From positions 1-40,030 of the forward strand of contig NZ_JACBYI010000054.1 in the NCBI RefSeq assembly GCF_019352175.1: 40,030 nt of DNA. Direction: 5' to 3'. Made by a program: the position numbers and the translations under genes. The notes below the pieces were generated by a model. It was not told the origin of the DNA and did not search any database. It was given only the letters and a program-made list of their open reading frames with translations. This DNA comes from Paenibacillus sp. S150. Lineage in GTDB: Bacteria; Bacillota; Bacilli; Paenibacillales; Paenibacillaceae. Each line of letters begins with the position of its first letter. Position 1 is the stretch's first letter. Below are positions 14,720 through 23,746 of this stretch, piece after piece.

Positions 14720-16411
14720 TTACTGCTGCTGAGTTTGAGTGGTGTTGAAGTCATTTTTATTGCCGATGGTTACGGGAAGCTCAAGCGTTTTGCCGTCACG
14801 GACGACGTTGAGCGTGATTTGGTCACCGACCTTCAGTGTTTGAATGTAGGTAATCAAATCCTGGCTGGTGGCATAATTCGTGCCGTTCACGCCAGTAATG
14901 ATATCGTAAGGGCGCAGGTCGGCGGTATAGGCCGGCGATTTGAAGATAATTTCGGCTACGACAGAGCCTTCTTTAATATCCGTACCCATCTGTCTGGCTA
15001 CCTCATCGGTAATGGTCATAAGCGAAGCACCAATGAATGGAACCGGTTCTTTGGGAATTTCCTCATTGGCTTCGAGTTTGTCGACAACCTCTTTAATGGT
15101 ATTTACCGCAATGGCGAAACCAATACCCTGAGAATCCGTGCTTACAGCCACATTCATCCCGATGACCTGGCCATTCAGGTTAAGCAGCGGACCACCGGAG
15201 TTGCCGGGGTTGATGGAAGCATCCGTCTGCAGCAGATTTTTGTAATTGCGGGTGCCGCTTCCGTCTTCTTCATTAATATCAATGCTGCGGTCTTTTGCGC
15301 TGAGCACACCGGCTGTAACCGTATGATCGAAGCCCTGCGGGTTACCGATAGCCACGACTTCGGAACCCACCTTGATGCTGTCAGAATCTCCAAGCTCTAC
15401 AGTCGGGAAGTCGCTGCCTTCAATTTTCAGAACAGCCAGGTCGAGGTCCTTGCTGGTACCCAGCAATTTGGCTTCATAGGGCTTCGTGTTGCCGTCGACC
15501 GTAACCTGAATCACGTCAGCGTCCTCAACAACATGCTGGTTGGTCAGGATATAGCCTGCCGAATCATAGATGAACCCTGTTCCGATCCCATAAGGGGTAA
15601 GCTGGGAAGAATCCGTGCCTGAATCGGAATTTGAATTCGAGCCTGAGCCTGAGCCGGAAGAGCCGTTGCTGCCAAACTGGTCACCGAAGAAAAATTGTGA
15701 GAACGGATCGCTCAGATTCGGATTGGAGCTTCTGCCTGAGCTTGTTTTCACCAGCGTTTCAATTTTGACGACTGCCGGACCTACCGCATCCACCACGTTT
15801 GAAGCATCCGTTGTGCCTGTAAGCAGCGTCGTCGTTGAAGTTGAAGGCGTGACATCCGCACTGCCGTTCGCAGTCTTGGCCGCAGTGTTGGATACAGCCG
15901 CTGTAGTTACCGGGTCACCTGTGAACCAGTTCCCGCGGTCCGCCATGAACATGGAGCCTGAGAGGACGACCATCCCGGCCAGAAAAGAGACCAAAACCGC
16001 CTTCACCGGCTTCTTCGGCTTGCGGTTATATTGCCAGCCGTTGCCGCCGTCCGGTCCGTTGCCTCCATTGCCGCCCTGTCCGCCGTTTCCGTCATATCCT
16101 GTTGTCCGCAGCGAAGTGCTGTACGGCACCGGTTTTACCGGCTGCGGCGGCGTAACCTCTACACGTTCCGGTTCCCGGCCGTTATAAGGCTGCGGGGCAT
16201 CCGTATTCGCCTCGTCCTTGTTCAGCGATTTGAAAGGTCCGTATGAATAATAGTAGGATGAGCCTGATTCAGCAGATTCATTATGAGCGCTGTCAGCATC
16301 ATTGCTGTTCAAATTGCTGTTGCTATTGTTATCCCATTCCCGCTCCGATGACGGTTCATTATTACGATTAAAGTTGCTTTCACGGTCATAGCTGTTTTTG
16401 TTATCGTCCAT
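14720..16411 (-). CDS. htrA: Membrane-anchored HtrA/DegP-type serine protease with one PDZ domain
   Basis: The 563-residue protease degrades or refolds damaged exported proteins at the outer face of the membrane. It has a long Asn/Ser-rich cytoplasmic N-terminus (about 1-135), one TM helix (about 137-157) and a trypsin-like domain. The catalytic triad is H293 (TNQHVV), D324 (DLDLAVLK) and S405 (GNSGGPL). One PDZ domain follows (about 455-550). A Gly/Ser/Asn linker near 225-270 interrupts the protease N-terminal part. The start at 16411 follows a GGGAGGA site. It is next to a CssRS-like pair, which in Bacillus induces htrA on secretion stress. Confidence 0.94.
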   Translation of the reverse strand: MDDNKNSYDRESNFNRNNEPSSEREWDNNSNSNLNSNDADSAHNESAESGSSYYYSYGPFKSLNKDEANTDAPQPYNGREPERVEVTPPQPVKPVPYSTSLRTTGYDGNGGQGGNGGNGPDGGNGWQYNRKPKKPVKAVLVSFLAGMVVLSGSMFMADRGNWFTGDPVTTAAVSNTAAKTANGSADVTPSTSTTTLLTGTTDASNVVDAVGPAVVKIETLVKTSSGRSSNPNLSDPFSQFFFGDQFGSNGSSGSGSGSNSNSDSGTDSSQLTPYGIGTGFIYDSAGYILTNQHVVEDADVIQVTVDGNTKPYEAKLLGTSKDLDLAVLKIEGSDFPTVELGDSDSIKVGSEVVAIGNPQGFDHTVTAGVLSAKDRSIDINEEDGSGTRNYKNLLQTDASINPGNSGGPLLNLNGQVIGMNVAVSTDSQGIGFAIAVNTIKEVVDKLEANEEIPKEPVPFIGASLMTITDEVARQMGTDIKEGSVVAEIIFKSPAYTADLRPYDIITGVNGTNYATSQDLITYIQTLKVGDQITLNVVRDGKTLELPVTIGNKNDFNTTQTQQQ

Positions 16412-16886
16412 GTTTTCTTTCCTCCCGCACCTTGCACTACCCGGCAAGGGTTAATTTGTTTTCTTGATCTTATTTTGTACTTTAAACCTTAAGGTCACAT
16501 TAAAAACAATTTAAGCGGAGATAAAAGATGTAAGCAGGATCGGGGAACCGTGTGTCAGGCTGCATGCTGCTAAACTTGTGTTCCTGCGGATGGAACGGCC
16601 GGAAAATTCCCCGCTCCCGCACGGTTCAAGGCAAATAACCCGGGCGCACAAAACACGCCGGGCCAGAACCATATCCTATAACATCACTAACTTCCATTTT
16701 ATAATTCCGATTCGAAACTCCGTCAAATGAAGGTTTGGTGTGTTCTATTGCACTTACTGCAGCAGATTTCTCCAAAATCGACCGAAAGACTGAAGCTGTT
16801 GCACAAAGCACAATTATGTAATAAATCCTCTATTGTTATCGGACAGACTGCTTCAGACTTTAAGCTTCGGTCTGGCCAACCGGACT
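16412..16886. other. 475-bp spacer between htrA and liaR, no gene recognised
   Basis: An AT-rich segment with CCTTAAGG (around 16487-16494) near the htrA start probably holds its promoter, but no hexamer pair is convincing. A GC-rich imperfect hairpin, CCCGG...CCGGG, lies near 16637-16664. Short frames of 61-81 codons on both strands lack ribosome sites. I see nothing else. Confidence 0.5.
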
Positions 16887-17540
16887 TTATCCCTGCGCCC
16901 AGCCCTTGCGGTGGGCGTAAATCGCCAGTTGGGTACGGTCATCCAGCTCGCATTTCATCAGCAGGTTGCTGACGTGGGTCTTAACGGTTTTGATGCTGAT
17001 ATGCAGCTCCTCGCCGATGTCCTTGTTCGTCTTGCCCTCGGCTATAAGCAGCAGGACTTCCTTCTCGCGTTCGGTCAGGCCCGAGGAATCCCCCTGTACG
17101 GTTCGCTGGCGGATGCCCCGGGTAAGGGCCTGGGATACATCGCCGGTCATCACCGGCATGCCGCGGAATGCGCCTTGCAGCGCGTAGATCAATTCCTCGG
17201 CGGAGACGGTTTTGAGCACGTAGCTGACTGCGCCGGCTTCAATGGCATCCACGACCAGGTCATCCTCCAGGAAGCTGGTGAGAATGACGATTTTGAGACC
17301 CGGATATTCGGCCAGTACAGCCCTCGTGGTCTCTGCCCCGTTCATTACAGGCATCATCAGGTCCATCAGCACCAGATCCGGCAGCGCCTCCGGCCCCCAG
17401 CTGCGGAGCATGTTCAACGCTTCCTGCCCATTCGCCGCCTCTCCGGTCACCTCAAACATCGGGTCCAGCATCAGGTACGTTTTGAGGCCCATCCGAACCA
17501 TATCATGGTCATCCACAAGCAGAACCTTAATGATACTCAT
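16887..17540 (-). CDS. liaR: NarL/LuxR-family response regulator LiaR
   Basis: The 217-residue protein has a receiver domain with D10/D11, phospho-acceptor D60 (VLMDLMMP) and a K in VLKTVSAEEL. Its C-terminal LuxR-type helix-turn-helix (about 153-215) contains LTEREKEVLLLIAEGKTNKDI. In Bacillus and Staphylococcus, LiaR/VraR activates genes against cell-wall antibiotics after phosphorylation by LiaS/VraS. An AGGAGG site precedes the ATG. It is the last gene of liaF-liaS-liaR, 64 bp after liaS. Confidence 0.93.
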   Translation of the reverse strand: MSIIKVLLVDDHDMVRMGLKTYLMLDPMFEVTGEAANGQEALNMLRSWGPEALPDLVLMDLMMPVMNGAETTRAVLAEYPGLKIVILTSFLEDDLVVDAIEAGAVSYVLKTVSAEELIYALQGAFRGMPVMTGDVSQALTRGIRQRTVQGDSSGLTEREKEVLLLIAEGKTNKDIGEELHISIKTVKTHVSNLLMKCELDDRTQLAIYAHRKGWAQG

Positions 17541-17604
17541 GTTCAGTCCTCCTAAAAGTTTTGTTGCTCCCTGCCGGCTCTCCGGTCACTTTTTCACCAC
17601 TCTT

Positions 17605-18654
17605 CTAAGCAAAGCCGGCATTCTCCGGCTCCGGGCTGCCCTGCACAAATTTGGGTATATGTACACGAATCGTCGTGCCCGCTCCCTTGCGGCTGATGAT
17701 CTCCACTTGGCCGCCGAGCTTCTCAGCGCGCTCCCGCATGGTAGTGAGCCCGTACGAGCCCTGCTTGTGCTGCACATGCTCGAAGCCCTGCCCGTCATCG
17801 CTGATGCTCAGCACGACCTGTCTTGGAACTTCGCGCAGCGACAGGCTGACCATCCGCGCGTCCGCATGCTTGACGATATTCGCCATGGATTCCTGAATAA
17901 TCAGGAACAGCTGATGCTCAATGGCTTCGGATAGTTCCCCCTGCAGCTCAAGCTCCTTCACGCCCTTCAGCCCGTTCTGCCGGCAATAATCCGGGAACCA
18001 TTTCTCCAGCGCCTCGAAGAGATTCCGCCCCTCCAGCTCCACTGGACGCAGCTGGGCAATCAGCGCCCTCATCTGCTTTTGCGCCATTTGCGACATGGTA
18101 ATCAGCTGATCCATCACGGTCTTGCCATGCTCCTCGCTGCGCTCCAGCACTTTAGGCAGCGAAGAAGCAGACATATGAATCGCAAAAAGCTGCTGGCTCA
18201 CCGTATCATGCAAATCCCGGGCCATACGCCTCCGCTCTTCAAGCACCGCGCTCTCCGCCGCCTTTTCCTTCTCGATCACTTCCTGCTCCCCCAAACGCTG
18301 CAGCAGCTGCATCTTATTCTCCACAGTGTCCATCATCATATTGAACTCATAGTACACTCTGGCAAAAGACTGGTCATCGCTCTCCGGCATCCGGACCGAA
18401 AGATTCCCTTTGGCCACCTGCAGCATATTCAGGTCCAGATGGTCAATCCGCCGCTGAATCCGCTGTCCGGCCATATAACCGATGACCGCTGTGAACAGCA
18501 CAATTCCCAGGCAGAGATACAGCCACATGCGGTAATCCTGAACCTCGATATAGCCCAGGCATGTCCCGGCATACATAAGTCCGGCGGTTACACCCCCACT
18601 GAGCAGAAAATATACCAGCAGCATCCATTTGGTATTGCTTAATAATTTCCCCAT
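17605..18654 (-). CDS. liaS: Sensor histidine kinase LiaS
   Basis: The 349-residue protein has two TM helices (about 11-30 and 43-62) with a very short outer loop, a pattern of intramembrane-sensing kinases. A HAMP-like region is followed by the HisKA_3 motif ERRRMARDLHDTVSQQLFA with phospho-acceptor H149. The HATPase domain has QESMANIVKHA, DDGQGF and GLTTMRERAEKLGG. It starts two bases after the liaF stop, so the two are translationally coupled. The short extracellular part suggests that signal input comes through LiaF. Confidence 0.93.
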   Translation of the reverse strand: MGKLLSNTKWMLLVYFLLSGGVTAGLMYAGTCLGYIEVQDYRMWLYLCLGIVLFTAVIGYMAGQRIQRRIDHLDLNMLQVAKGNLSVRMPESDDQSFARVYYEFNMMMDTVENKMQLLQRLGEQEVIEKEKAAESAVLEERRRMARDLHDTVSQQLFAIHMSASSLPKVLERSEEHGKTVMDQLITMSQMAQKQMRALIAQLRPVELEGRNLFEALEKWFPDYCRQNGLKGVKELELQGELSEAIEHQLFLIIQESMANIVKHADARMVSLSLREVPRQVVLSISDDGQGFEHVQHKQGSYGLTTMRERAEKLGGQVEIISRKGAGTTIRVHIPKFVQGSPEPENAGFA

Positions 18655-18656
18655 GC

Positions 18657-19727
18657 CTAACCCACCGTTTTGATTTTAATGTCGCCGATGAAGGCACTGA
18701 CATTAATACGGACTTTTTTGCCGGCTTCCTTATAATAAGGCGTCTTGCATTGCACGTTGCTCATGAATCCGCTGCGCGACTGCTCCAGCACCTGCATGTC
18801 TCCGATAAAAGAGCTGCTGTTCACCTTGACGCCCAGGTCCATATCCTCCGGTATATACACCTTGATGTCGCCTACAAACGCCGAAATAATAATCTTCGTC
18901 TCGCCGTAAGGAATTTGCGCGTTGGTAAGATCCAGCACGGTATCACCGATGAATTGCGAAATATTCGTGTTTTTCAGCTGAAAATGGTCCTTGCCCATAT
19001 GCACGTCCCCGATAAAAGCCGAACGGTGCGTTGTTTCCTTGGAGTCATCCGTACCATGGAACTCATCATGCCATTCGCCGTGCCGGCGGGCATGGCGCTC
19101 CTGCCGTCTGCGTTCATGGCGCTCCCTGTTCTCCTGCCAACGCGATTCTGCCGCAGAGCGGAAACGCCCGTTGTCGTCCTCCTCGTCCTCATCGTCCTTA
19201 TGCAGATACTCATTCCAATCCCGCTGCCCGGCCGACTTGCCGAATTTCTGCTCGAACTGCTCATCCAGCGTGGATTCCAGCGGCTTGGGCGGCTCCACAT
19301 CAGGAATGCCCTTGCCCGGTCCGGGCGGGTAAAAAGATGGCGGTGCAGGCGGTACCGGCGGAGTAGGGGGAGTCACGCCCCTCGGCTTGAAGATGACATA
19401 CAATCCCCCGCCGATCAGCATCACAGGAATCAGCAATTTAAAGAAATCCCCGGCTGAAACATCGAACCACTCCAAATTCCGCCCCAGAAAAAAAATGCCG
19501 AGAGCCGCGTAGAAAAATCCCCAAAAAGCGGATGAACCGCTCTTTCCGTTATCTTTGGTGGACAAAAGATTCTGCACACCCACTACGATCAGAATAACCG
19601 GCCAATAATCAGCGAACAGGGAACCTATACTGAAGTCGGTATACCCCATCTGCCTTAGCAGAAACATCGCTCCCAGTCCAATCAGGATCAGCCCCCCGAG
19701 GACCTGGCTGGTGAATCGTCTTTTCAT
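18657..19727 (-). CDS. liaF: LiaF, membrane inhibitor of the LiaRS system, with an extended charged linker
   Basis: LiaF keeps LiaS inactive until the cell envelope is stressed. The 356-residue protein has four TM helices (about 9-24, 41-54, 67-82, 96-113), then a Pro-rich stretch (115-145) and a highly charged linker of acidic then Arg/His-rich residues (about 155-220). A C-terminal beta-solenoid-like domain follows, in which SAFIGD-type motifs recur five times (AFIGDVHM, QFIGDTVL, AFVGDIKV, SFIGDMQV, AFIGDIKI). Bacillus LiaF is about 240 residues, so the linker is an expansion. It is the first gene of the operon. Confidence 0.9.
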   Translation of the reverse strand: MKRRFTSQVLGGLILIGLGAMFLLRQMGYTDFSIGSLFADYWPVILIVVGVQNLLSTKDNGKSGSSAFWGFFYAALGIFFLGRNLEWFDVSAGDFFKLLIPVMLIGGGLYVIFKPRGVTPPTPPVPPAPPSFYPPGPGKGIPDVEPPKPLESTLDEQFEQKFGKSAGQRDWNEYLHKDDEDEEDDNGRFRSAAESRWQENRERHERRRQERHARRHGEWHDEFHGTDDSKETTHRSAFIGDVHMGKDHFQLKNTNISQFIGDTVLDLTNAQIPYGETKIIISAFVGDIKVYIPEDMDLGVKVNSSSFIGDMQVLEQSRSGFMSNVQCKTPYYKEAGKKVRINVSAFIGDIKIKTVG

Positions 19728-19773
19728 CCTTCATTTCCCCTTTATGTTGGTGTAGCCCGCTTGTTCACTCTTA

Positions 19774-19786
19774 TAGCCTTAGTCTA
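19774..19786. promoter_or_regulatory. Candidate LiaR operator upstream of liaF
   Basis: TAGCCTTAGTCTA is an imperfect palindrome (TAG-CT-AG-CTA with one mismatched pair) about 50 bp before liaF and next to a TATAAG -10-like hexamer with no good -35. That geometry fits an activator-dependent autoregulated promoter. The LiaR assignment is inference from position. Confidence 0.35.
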
Positions 19787-19883
19787 CAGGAACAGACAGC
19801 AGGAGAACAGCGCCGGGAGAAGGAAAGCTGACTCAGTCTCTGGACGGAGATGTATGGAAATAACAGTAAAGTCTGTCCACAGG

Positions 19884-19931
19884 AAAAAAGGCTGCCCCGC
19901 CGCTCAGGACCTGAACGGGATCGGGACAGCC
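19884..19931 (-). terminator. Terminator of the SASP-like mini-gene
   Basis: A GGCTGTCCCG / CGGGGCAGCC stem (19890-19931) is followed by TTTTTT on the minus strand, 41 bp beyond the stop of the 46-codon gene. Confidence 0.8.
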
Positions 19932-19971
19932 GATTGTGCTTTTAGGGCTATTGGGTCTGGACGCCGGCAGG

Positions 19972-20112
19972 TTACTGCTGTGGTTTCTGCGCCGGTTTGG
20001 AGTGCGTATTGCTGCTCTGTTTGGTTGCACCGTCATTTTCAACAGCGAACTCCGCATTGTATTTTTCATTAGGTGTTTTATAGTTATCTTGTACCTTTGA
20101 TTTTTTAGCCAC
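19972..20112 (-). CDS. Small acid-soluble spore protein-like 46-residue protein (gamma-type-like)
   Basis: A GTG start with a strong GGGAGGTG site opens a 46-codon frame (MAKKSKVQDNY..., ending PAQKPQQ). The product is fully hydrophilic, rich in Lys, Gln, Asn and Ser, and lacks Cys and Trp. The segment KYNAEFAVEN resembles the (Y/F)xTEFAxE motif of gamma-type SASP, which are forespore proteins degraded for amino acids at germination. A sigma-G-like promoter upstream and a good terminator downstream support a real, sporulation-specific gene. Family membership is inferred from composition and this one motif. Confidence 0.65.
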   Translation of the reverse strand: MAKKSKVQDNYKTPNEKYNAEFAVENDGATKQSSNTHSKPAQKPQQ

Positions 20113-20205
20113 GGTAATCTTCACCTCCCTATCCCGTCATACCGTCTTCAAATTCAGACCGGCTTGGAGAATGTTCCGGAAGAGGCCGTGCTTGGCCCCA
20201 GTCCG

Positions 20206-20235
20206 TATTATGGGAAGTGCAGACCCGTATTATGC
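20206..20235 (-). promoter_or_regulatory. Sigma-G-like (forespore) promoter
   Basis: On the minus strand, GCATAA (20235-20230), 17 bp and CATAATA (20212-20206) fit the sigma-G pattern gHATRn-N17/18-CATWHTA. A second CATAATA overlaps the -35 region as part of a short direct repeat. The start codon lies about 85 bp after the expected transcription start. Confidence 0.55.
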
Positions 20236-20285
20236 ATTTTTAAGTGAAAAAAATTTCAAGCTGCCCGCCCTGGCTGCTCAGATCC

Positions 20286-21146
20286 TCAGATGATTTCATC
20301 GAGCAAATACTGCGGAACGGCATTGTAGGCTTGAATCGCACGGCCAAGACTTTTCAGCATGCTCTCGGTACATTTCCCGTTCCCCCGCTTAATGACCTGG
20401 ACCACCACCGTTTTTTTGCCCCATTCCTTATAGACCTGCTTCGTAGTGGCAAAATAGAGGTCAATCTTCCGGCCTTTTATAGCCGACCCTGTATCCGCTA
20501 CAACCGCATAGCCGTAATCCGGGATATAAAGGATACTGCCGAGCGGAAGCACCTTGGGGTCCGCCGCGATTGTGGATACTGCATTTTTGTCTCTGCGCAC
20601 CTTGACGCCTGAATACGTAATGCCGTACTCCGGATGCTTTGAGGTTTTACCCGTAGACTCAATGCCCGCAGTATAACCGGTAGCAGTCACCTTCAATGAA
20701 GTAATAATCTGCTCCGGCGCAGGTGCGGCAACCTGAATGGATGCCGGCGGCTTGGAAGCAGTTGTGCCAGGTTGTTTGTCAGCCTGAGGTGCTGCCGTAC
20801 GCTTCGGTGCCTGCGTGGCCGCCGGCTGCCCGGATTGTGCAAGCGCCTCTGAACGGGATACCCCTCTGGACACCGACTCTCCTTGAGCATACAGAGCGGC
20901 TTGGCCGACCGTCGGCACTTCCGCTTGAGTATGGCTGCCGACACTGCCCTCCGGTGCATTAATCTTTGTATTTTGCGGATCAAGTGGCTTCGTTATGCTG
21001 CTGCTTAGCTGGCCTGCAGTGTCTCCCGCCCCGTTCGCTTCCACCGGCTTTCGTCCAAAATCAGGATACACACCTGCGGCAGTCAGTAAAAGCACGATGG
21101 TGACGAAAAGACACCAAAACCTCTGGCCTAAGCCCATTTTGTTCAT
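20286..21146 (-). CDS. Secreted 3D-domain (YuiC/MltA-like) cell-wall protein
   Basis: The 286-residue protein starts with a signal or membrane anchor (about 9-26). A low-complexity Ala/Pro/Gln/Ser region follows (about 35-145), and then a C-terminal 3D domain (about 150-260). The domain holds VTATGYTAGIESTGKTSKHP, AADPKVLPLGSILYIPDYG, VVADTGSAIKGRKIDLYF; the family aspartates are D196, D218 and D229. 3D domains share the double-psi barrel of lytic transglycosylase MltA and are found in germination and resuscitation factors. A GGGAGG site precedes the ATG. It lies next to a spore-type gene, so a role in spore or wall remodelling is plausible but not shown. Confidence 0.85.
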   Translation of the reverse strand: MNKMGLGQRFWCLFVTIVLLLTAAGVYPDFGRKPVEANGAGDTAGQLSSSITKPLDPQNTKINAPEGSVGSHTQAEVPTVGQAALYAQGESVSRGVSRSEALAQSGQPAATQAPKRTAAPQADKQPGTTASKPPASIQVAAPAPEQIITSLKVTATGYTAGIESTGKTSKHPEYGITYSGVKVRRDKNAVSTIAADPKVLPLGSILYIPDYGYAVVADTGSAIKGRKIDLYFATTKQVYKEWGKKTVVVQVIKRGNGKCTESMLKSLGRAIQAYNAVPQYLLDEII

Positions 21147-21289
21147 TAGTTAAACCTCCCCCTATTAGCGAAGGTTTCCCGTTTCACAAAATTTTATACA
21201 TGCAGCCGCTCCTGCAAGGCCGCACGCGGCACAGGGACAGAGGTTGGAAAATGACAATTAAACCGCTCAAAGCCGCTGCGCTGACCGCT

Positions 21290-23227
21290 TTAGATTACAC
21301 GCTCCGCAATCTCCCTCGTCAATGAGGCAATCACTTCCTGCAGCGGCTGGGCACCGAGATCGCCTTCTCCGCGCTTGCGGACAGAGACGCTTCCGGCGTT
21401 CATTTCGTTCTCGCCGACCACGAACATATATGGAAGCTTCTCCAGCTGCGCTTCACGGATTTTATAGCCCATCTTCTCGTTGCGCAAGTCCACTTCGGCC
21501 CGGATTCCGCCGGCAAGCAGCTTCGCAGCCACGTCCTTGGCATAATCATCAAAGGCGGAGGACACCGGAATGATCTTCACCTGCTGCGGAGACAGCCACA
21601 GCGGCAGCGAGCCGGCAAAGTTCTCCAGCAGGAAGGCCACAAAACGTTCCATGGTGCCAAGGATTCCGCGGTGCAGCACGACTGGACGGTGTTTTTGGCC
21701 ATCATCGCCGACATATTCCAGCTCAAAGCGCTCAGGAAGCAGGAAGTCGATCTGGACGGTGGACAGGGTTTCCTCTTTGCCCAGAACGGTCTTGATCTGA
21801 ACATCCAGCTTCGGGCCATAGAACGCCGCTTCGCCTTCCGCTTCAAAGAACGGCAGACCCGCTTCCTCCACTACCTCGCGCAGCATGCGCTGTGCAGTTT
21901 CCCACATTTCATCGTTCGGATAGTATTTCTCGGTATCCTTAGGATCGCGGTAGGAGAGGCGGAAGCGGTAGTCGGCAATGCCGAAATCGCTGTACACCTG
22001 CTTGATCAGCTCAAGCACGCGGGTAAATTCGCTTTTGATCTGATCCAGGCGGCAGAAAATATGCGAATCATTGAGCGTCATTGAACGCACGCGGTGCAGG
22101 CCTGTCAAGGCCCCGGACATTTCGTAACGGTGCTGGATGCCCAGCTCGGCGATGCGGATCGGCAGATCGCGGTAGCTGTGCATCGAGCTTTTATAAATCA
22201 TCATATGATGCGGGCAGTTCATGGGGCGGAGCACGAATTCTTCATTGTCGATTGACATCTTGGGGAACATGTCTTCCTGATAATGCTCCCAGTGTCCCGA
22301 AGTTTTGTACAGCTCAACGTTGCCGAGCACCGGAGTGTACACATGCTGGTACCCGAGGCTGGCTTCCAGATCCACAATATAACGTTCAAGAATACTGCGC
22401 AGCTTCGCGCCCTTCGGCAGCCAGATCGGCAGGCCTTGACCTACCAGCTGATTGAAGGTGAAGATCTCCAGCTCTTTGCCAAGCTTCCGGTGATCGCGTT
22501 TCTTCGCTTCCTCCAGCAGGCGCAGATGCTCATCGAGCTGCGTTTTTTTGATCCAGGCTGTGCCGTATACGCGCTGAAGCATCTTGTTCTTGCTGTCGCC
22601 GCGCCAGTAGGCTCCGGCCACATTCATCAGCTTGAAGACCTTGATCTTCGCTGTGGAAGGCACATGCGGGCCGCGGCAAAGGTCAAAGAATTCTCCCTGC
22701 TCATAAATCGTAATCACGCTGTCTTCAGGCAGCGCCTCGATCAGCTCCAGCTTGTAGGGATCGCCCAGTTCGCCGAAACGCTCCAGCGCTTCCTTGCGGC
22801 TGACCTCAATACGCACGATAGGAAGGTTCTCGGAAACGATCCGGTCCATTTCCTTCTCAATCTTCAGCAGATCCTCCGGATTCAACGGGTGCTCCAGATC
22901 CATGTCATAGTAGAAGCCATCCTCAATCACCGGTCCGACTCCAAGCTTAACCTCTTTGGTTCCGAACAGGCGTCTTACCGCCTGCGCCATCAAGTGGGCC
23001 GTACTGTGACGCATCACTTCGAGGCCTTCCGGCGAATCCAGTGTAACGATCTCAACCAGCGCACCTTCCTGCAGCGGCGTGGACAAGTCAACAACAATCC
23101 CGTTCAGCTTGCCTGCTGCGGCATTCTTGCGCAGTCCGCTGCTGATCGAGGCGGCTACATCATCAATGCTGCTTCCATCCGCATATTCCCGGACCGAGCC
23201 GTCCGGAAGCTTGATATTTACTGACAT
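21290..23227 (-). CDS. thrS: Threonyl-tRNA synthetase
   Basis: ThrRS charges tRNA-Thr and edits mischarged Ser-tRNA. The 645-residue protein has the full domain order. The N-terminal TGS domain (about 3-63) comes first. The editing domain follows, with HSTAHLMAQA near residue 74 and CRGPHVPST near 182. The class II core (about 240-535) has RPMNCPHHMMIY and a motif 2 region around HRYEMSGALTGLHRVRS, and an anticodon-binding domain ends the protein. Length is normal. The start ATG follows AAGGAGGAAT. Expression is controlled by the T-box leader immediately upstream. Confidence 0.97.
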   Translation of the reverse strand: MSVNIKLPDGSVREYADGSSIDDVAASISSGLRKNAAAGKLNGIVVDLSTPLQEGALVEIVTLDSPEGLEVMRHSTAHLMAQAVRRLFGTKEVKLGVGPVIEDGFYYDMDLEHPLNPEDLLKIEKEMDRIVSENLPIVRIEVSRKEALERFGELGDPYKLELIEALPEDSVITIYEQGEFFDLCRGPHVPSTAKIKVFKLMNVAGAYWRGDSKNKMLQRVYGTAWIKKTQLDEHLRLLEEAKKRDHRKLGKELEIFTFNQLVGQGLPIWLPKGAKLRSILERYIVDLEASLGYQHVYTPVLGNVELYKTSGHWEHYQEDMFPKMSIDNEEFVLRPMNCPHHMMIYKSSMHSYRDLPIRIAELGIQHRYEMSGALTGLHRVRSMTLNDSHIFCRLDQIKSEFTRVLELIKQVYSDFGIADYRFRLSYRDPKDTEKYYPNDEMWETAQRMLREVVEEAGLPFFEAEGEAAFYGPKLDVQIKTVLGKEETLSTVQIDFLLPERFELEYVGDDGQKHRPVVLHRGILGTMERFVAFLLENFAGSLPLWLSPQQVKIIPVSSAFDDYAKDVAAKLLAGGIRAEVDLRNEKMGYKIREAQLEKLPYMFVVGENEMNAGSVSVRKRGEGDLGAQPLQEVIASLTREIAERVI

Positions 23228-23264
23228 GGTTATTCCTCCTTAAAAAGTATGGCCAGAGGCCGCA

Positions 23265-23588
23265 TAGCTGCGGAACGGATATATCCTTGCACACAAAAAC
23301 ACCCGTCCCGCAAAGGGACGAGTGATTGCACCCGTGGTTCCACCCAAATTCGATTCCTAAGGCTCCGGAATCCTTCGTCAGCATGAAGATAACGGCCATG
23401 AACCGGCGGTTCTTACTGTCCGCGGCTGGCTGTCATGCAATCAACAGGCGCCGGGAGTTCATAACCGCAGCTACAAAGGGGTAGATCAATAACCGGATAC
23501 CGGAGGAAATTGCAGCCTGAAGTTCCCTCTCTCTGGACGGCCCTGAAGTCATGACCCATGTCTTTGTCGAAGCAGATAATGTGAATCA
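23265..23588 (-). promoter_or_regulatory. T-box riboswitch leader of thrS
   Basis: On the minus strand the conserved T-box bulge TGGGTGGAACCACGGGTG (complement near 23319-23336) is followed by a terminator hairpin, CGTCCC / GGGACGGG-type, with a TTTTT run, ending about 35-40 bp before the thrS start. The long 5' part (23370-23590) is the expected stem I region. Uncharged tRNA-Thr would pair with the bulge and stop termination. I could not fix the specifier codon with confidence; ACC near 23474-23480 is one candidate. Confidence 0.93.
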
Positions 23589-23594
23589 TGTGTT

Positions 23595-23623
23595 ATTATA
23601 AATCCGTCCCCTTCTTCCGTCAA
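23595..23623 (-). promoter_or_regulatory. thrS promoter
   Basis: On the minus strand, TTGACG (23623-23618), 17 bp and a perfect TATAAT (23600-23595) sit right before the T-box leader. The stretch 23624-23746 beyond it holds nothing I recognise. Confidence 0.88.
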
Positions 23624-23746
23624 GTCGCACATCGCCCGGTGCTCGGCGCTTCAAGAAAGGAGCCGGAGGACACCGGCCTGACTCCCGCATAACCTCCGCA
23701 GGAACAACAGCTTAAGGACAGAAGCCGGCCTTCTGCCCTTAAATTC

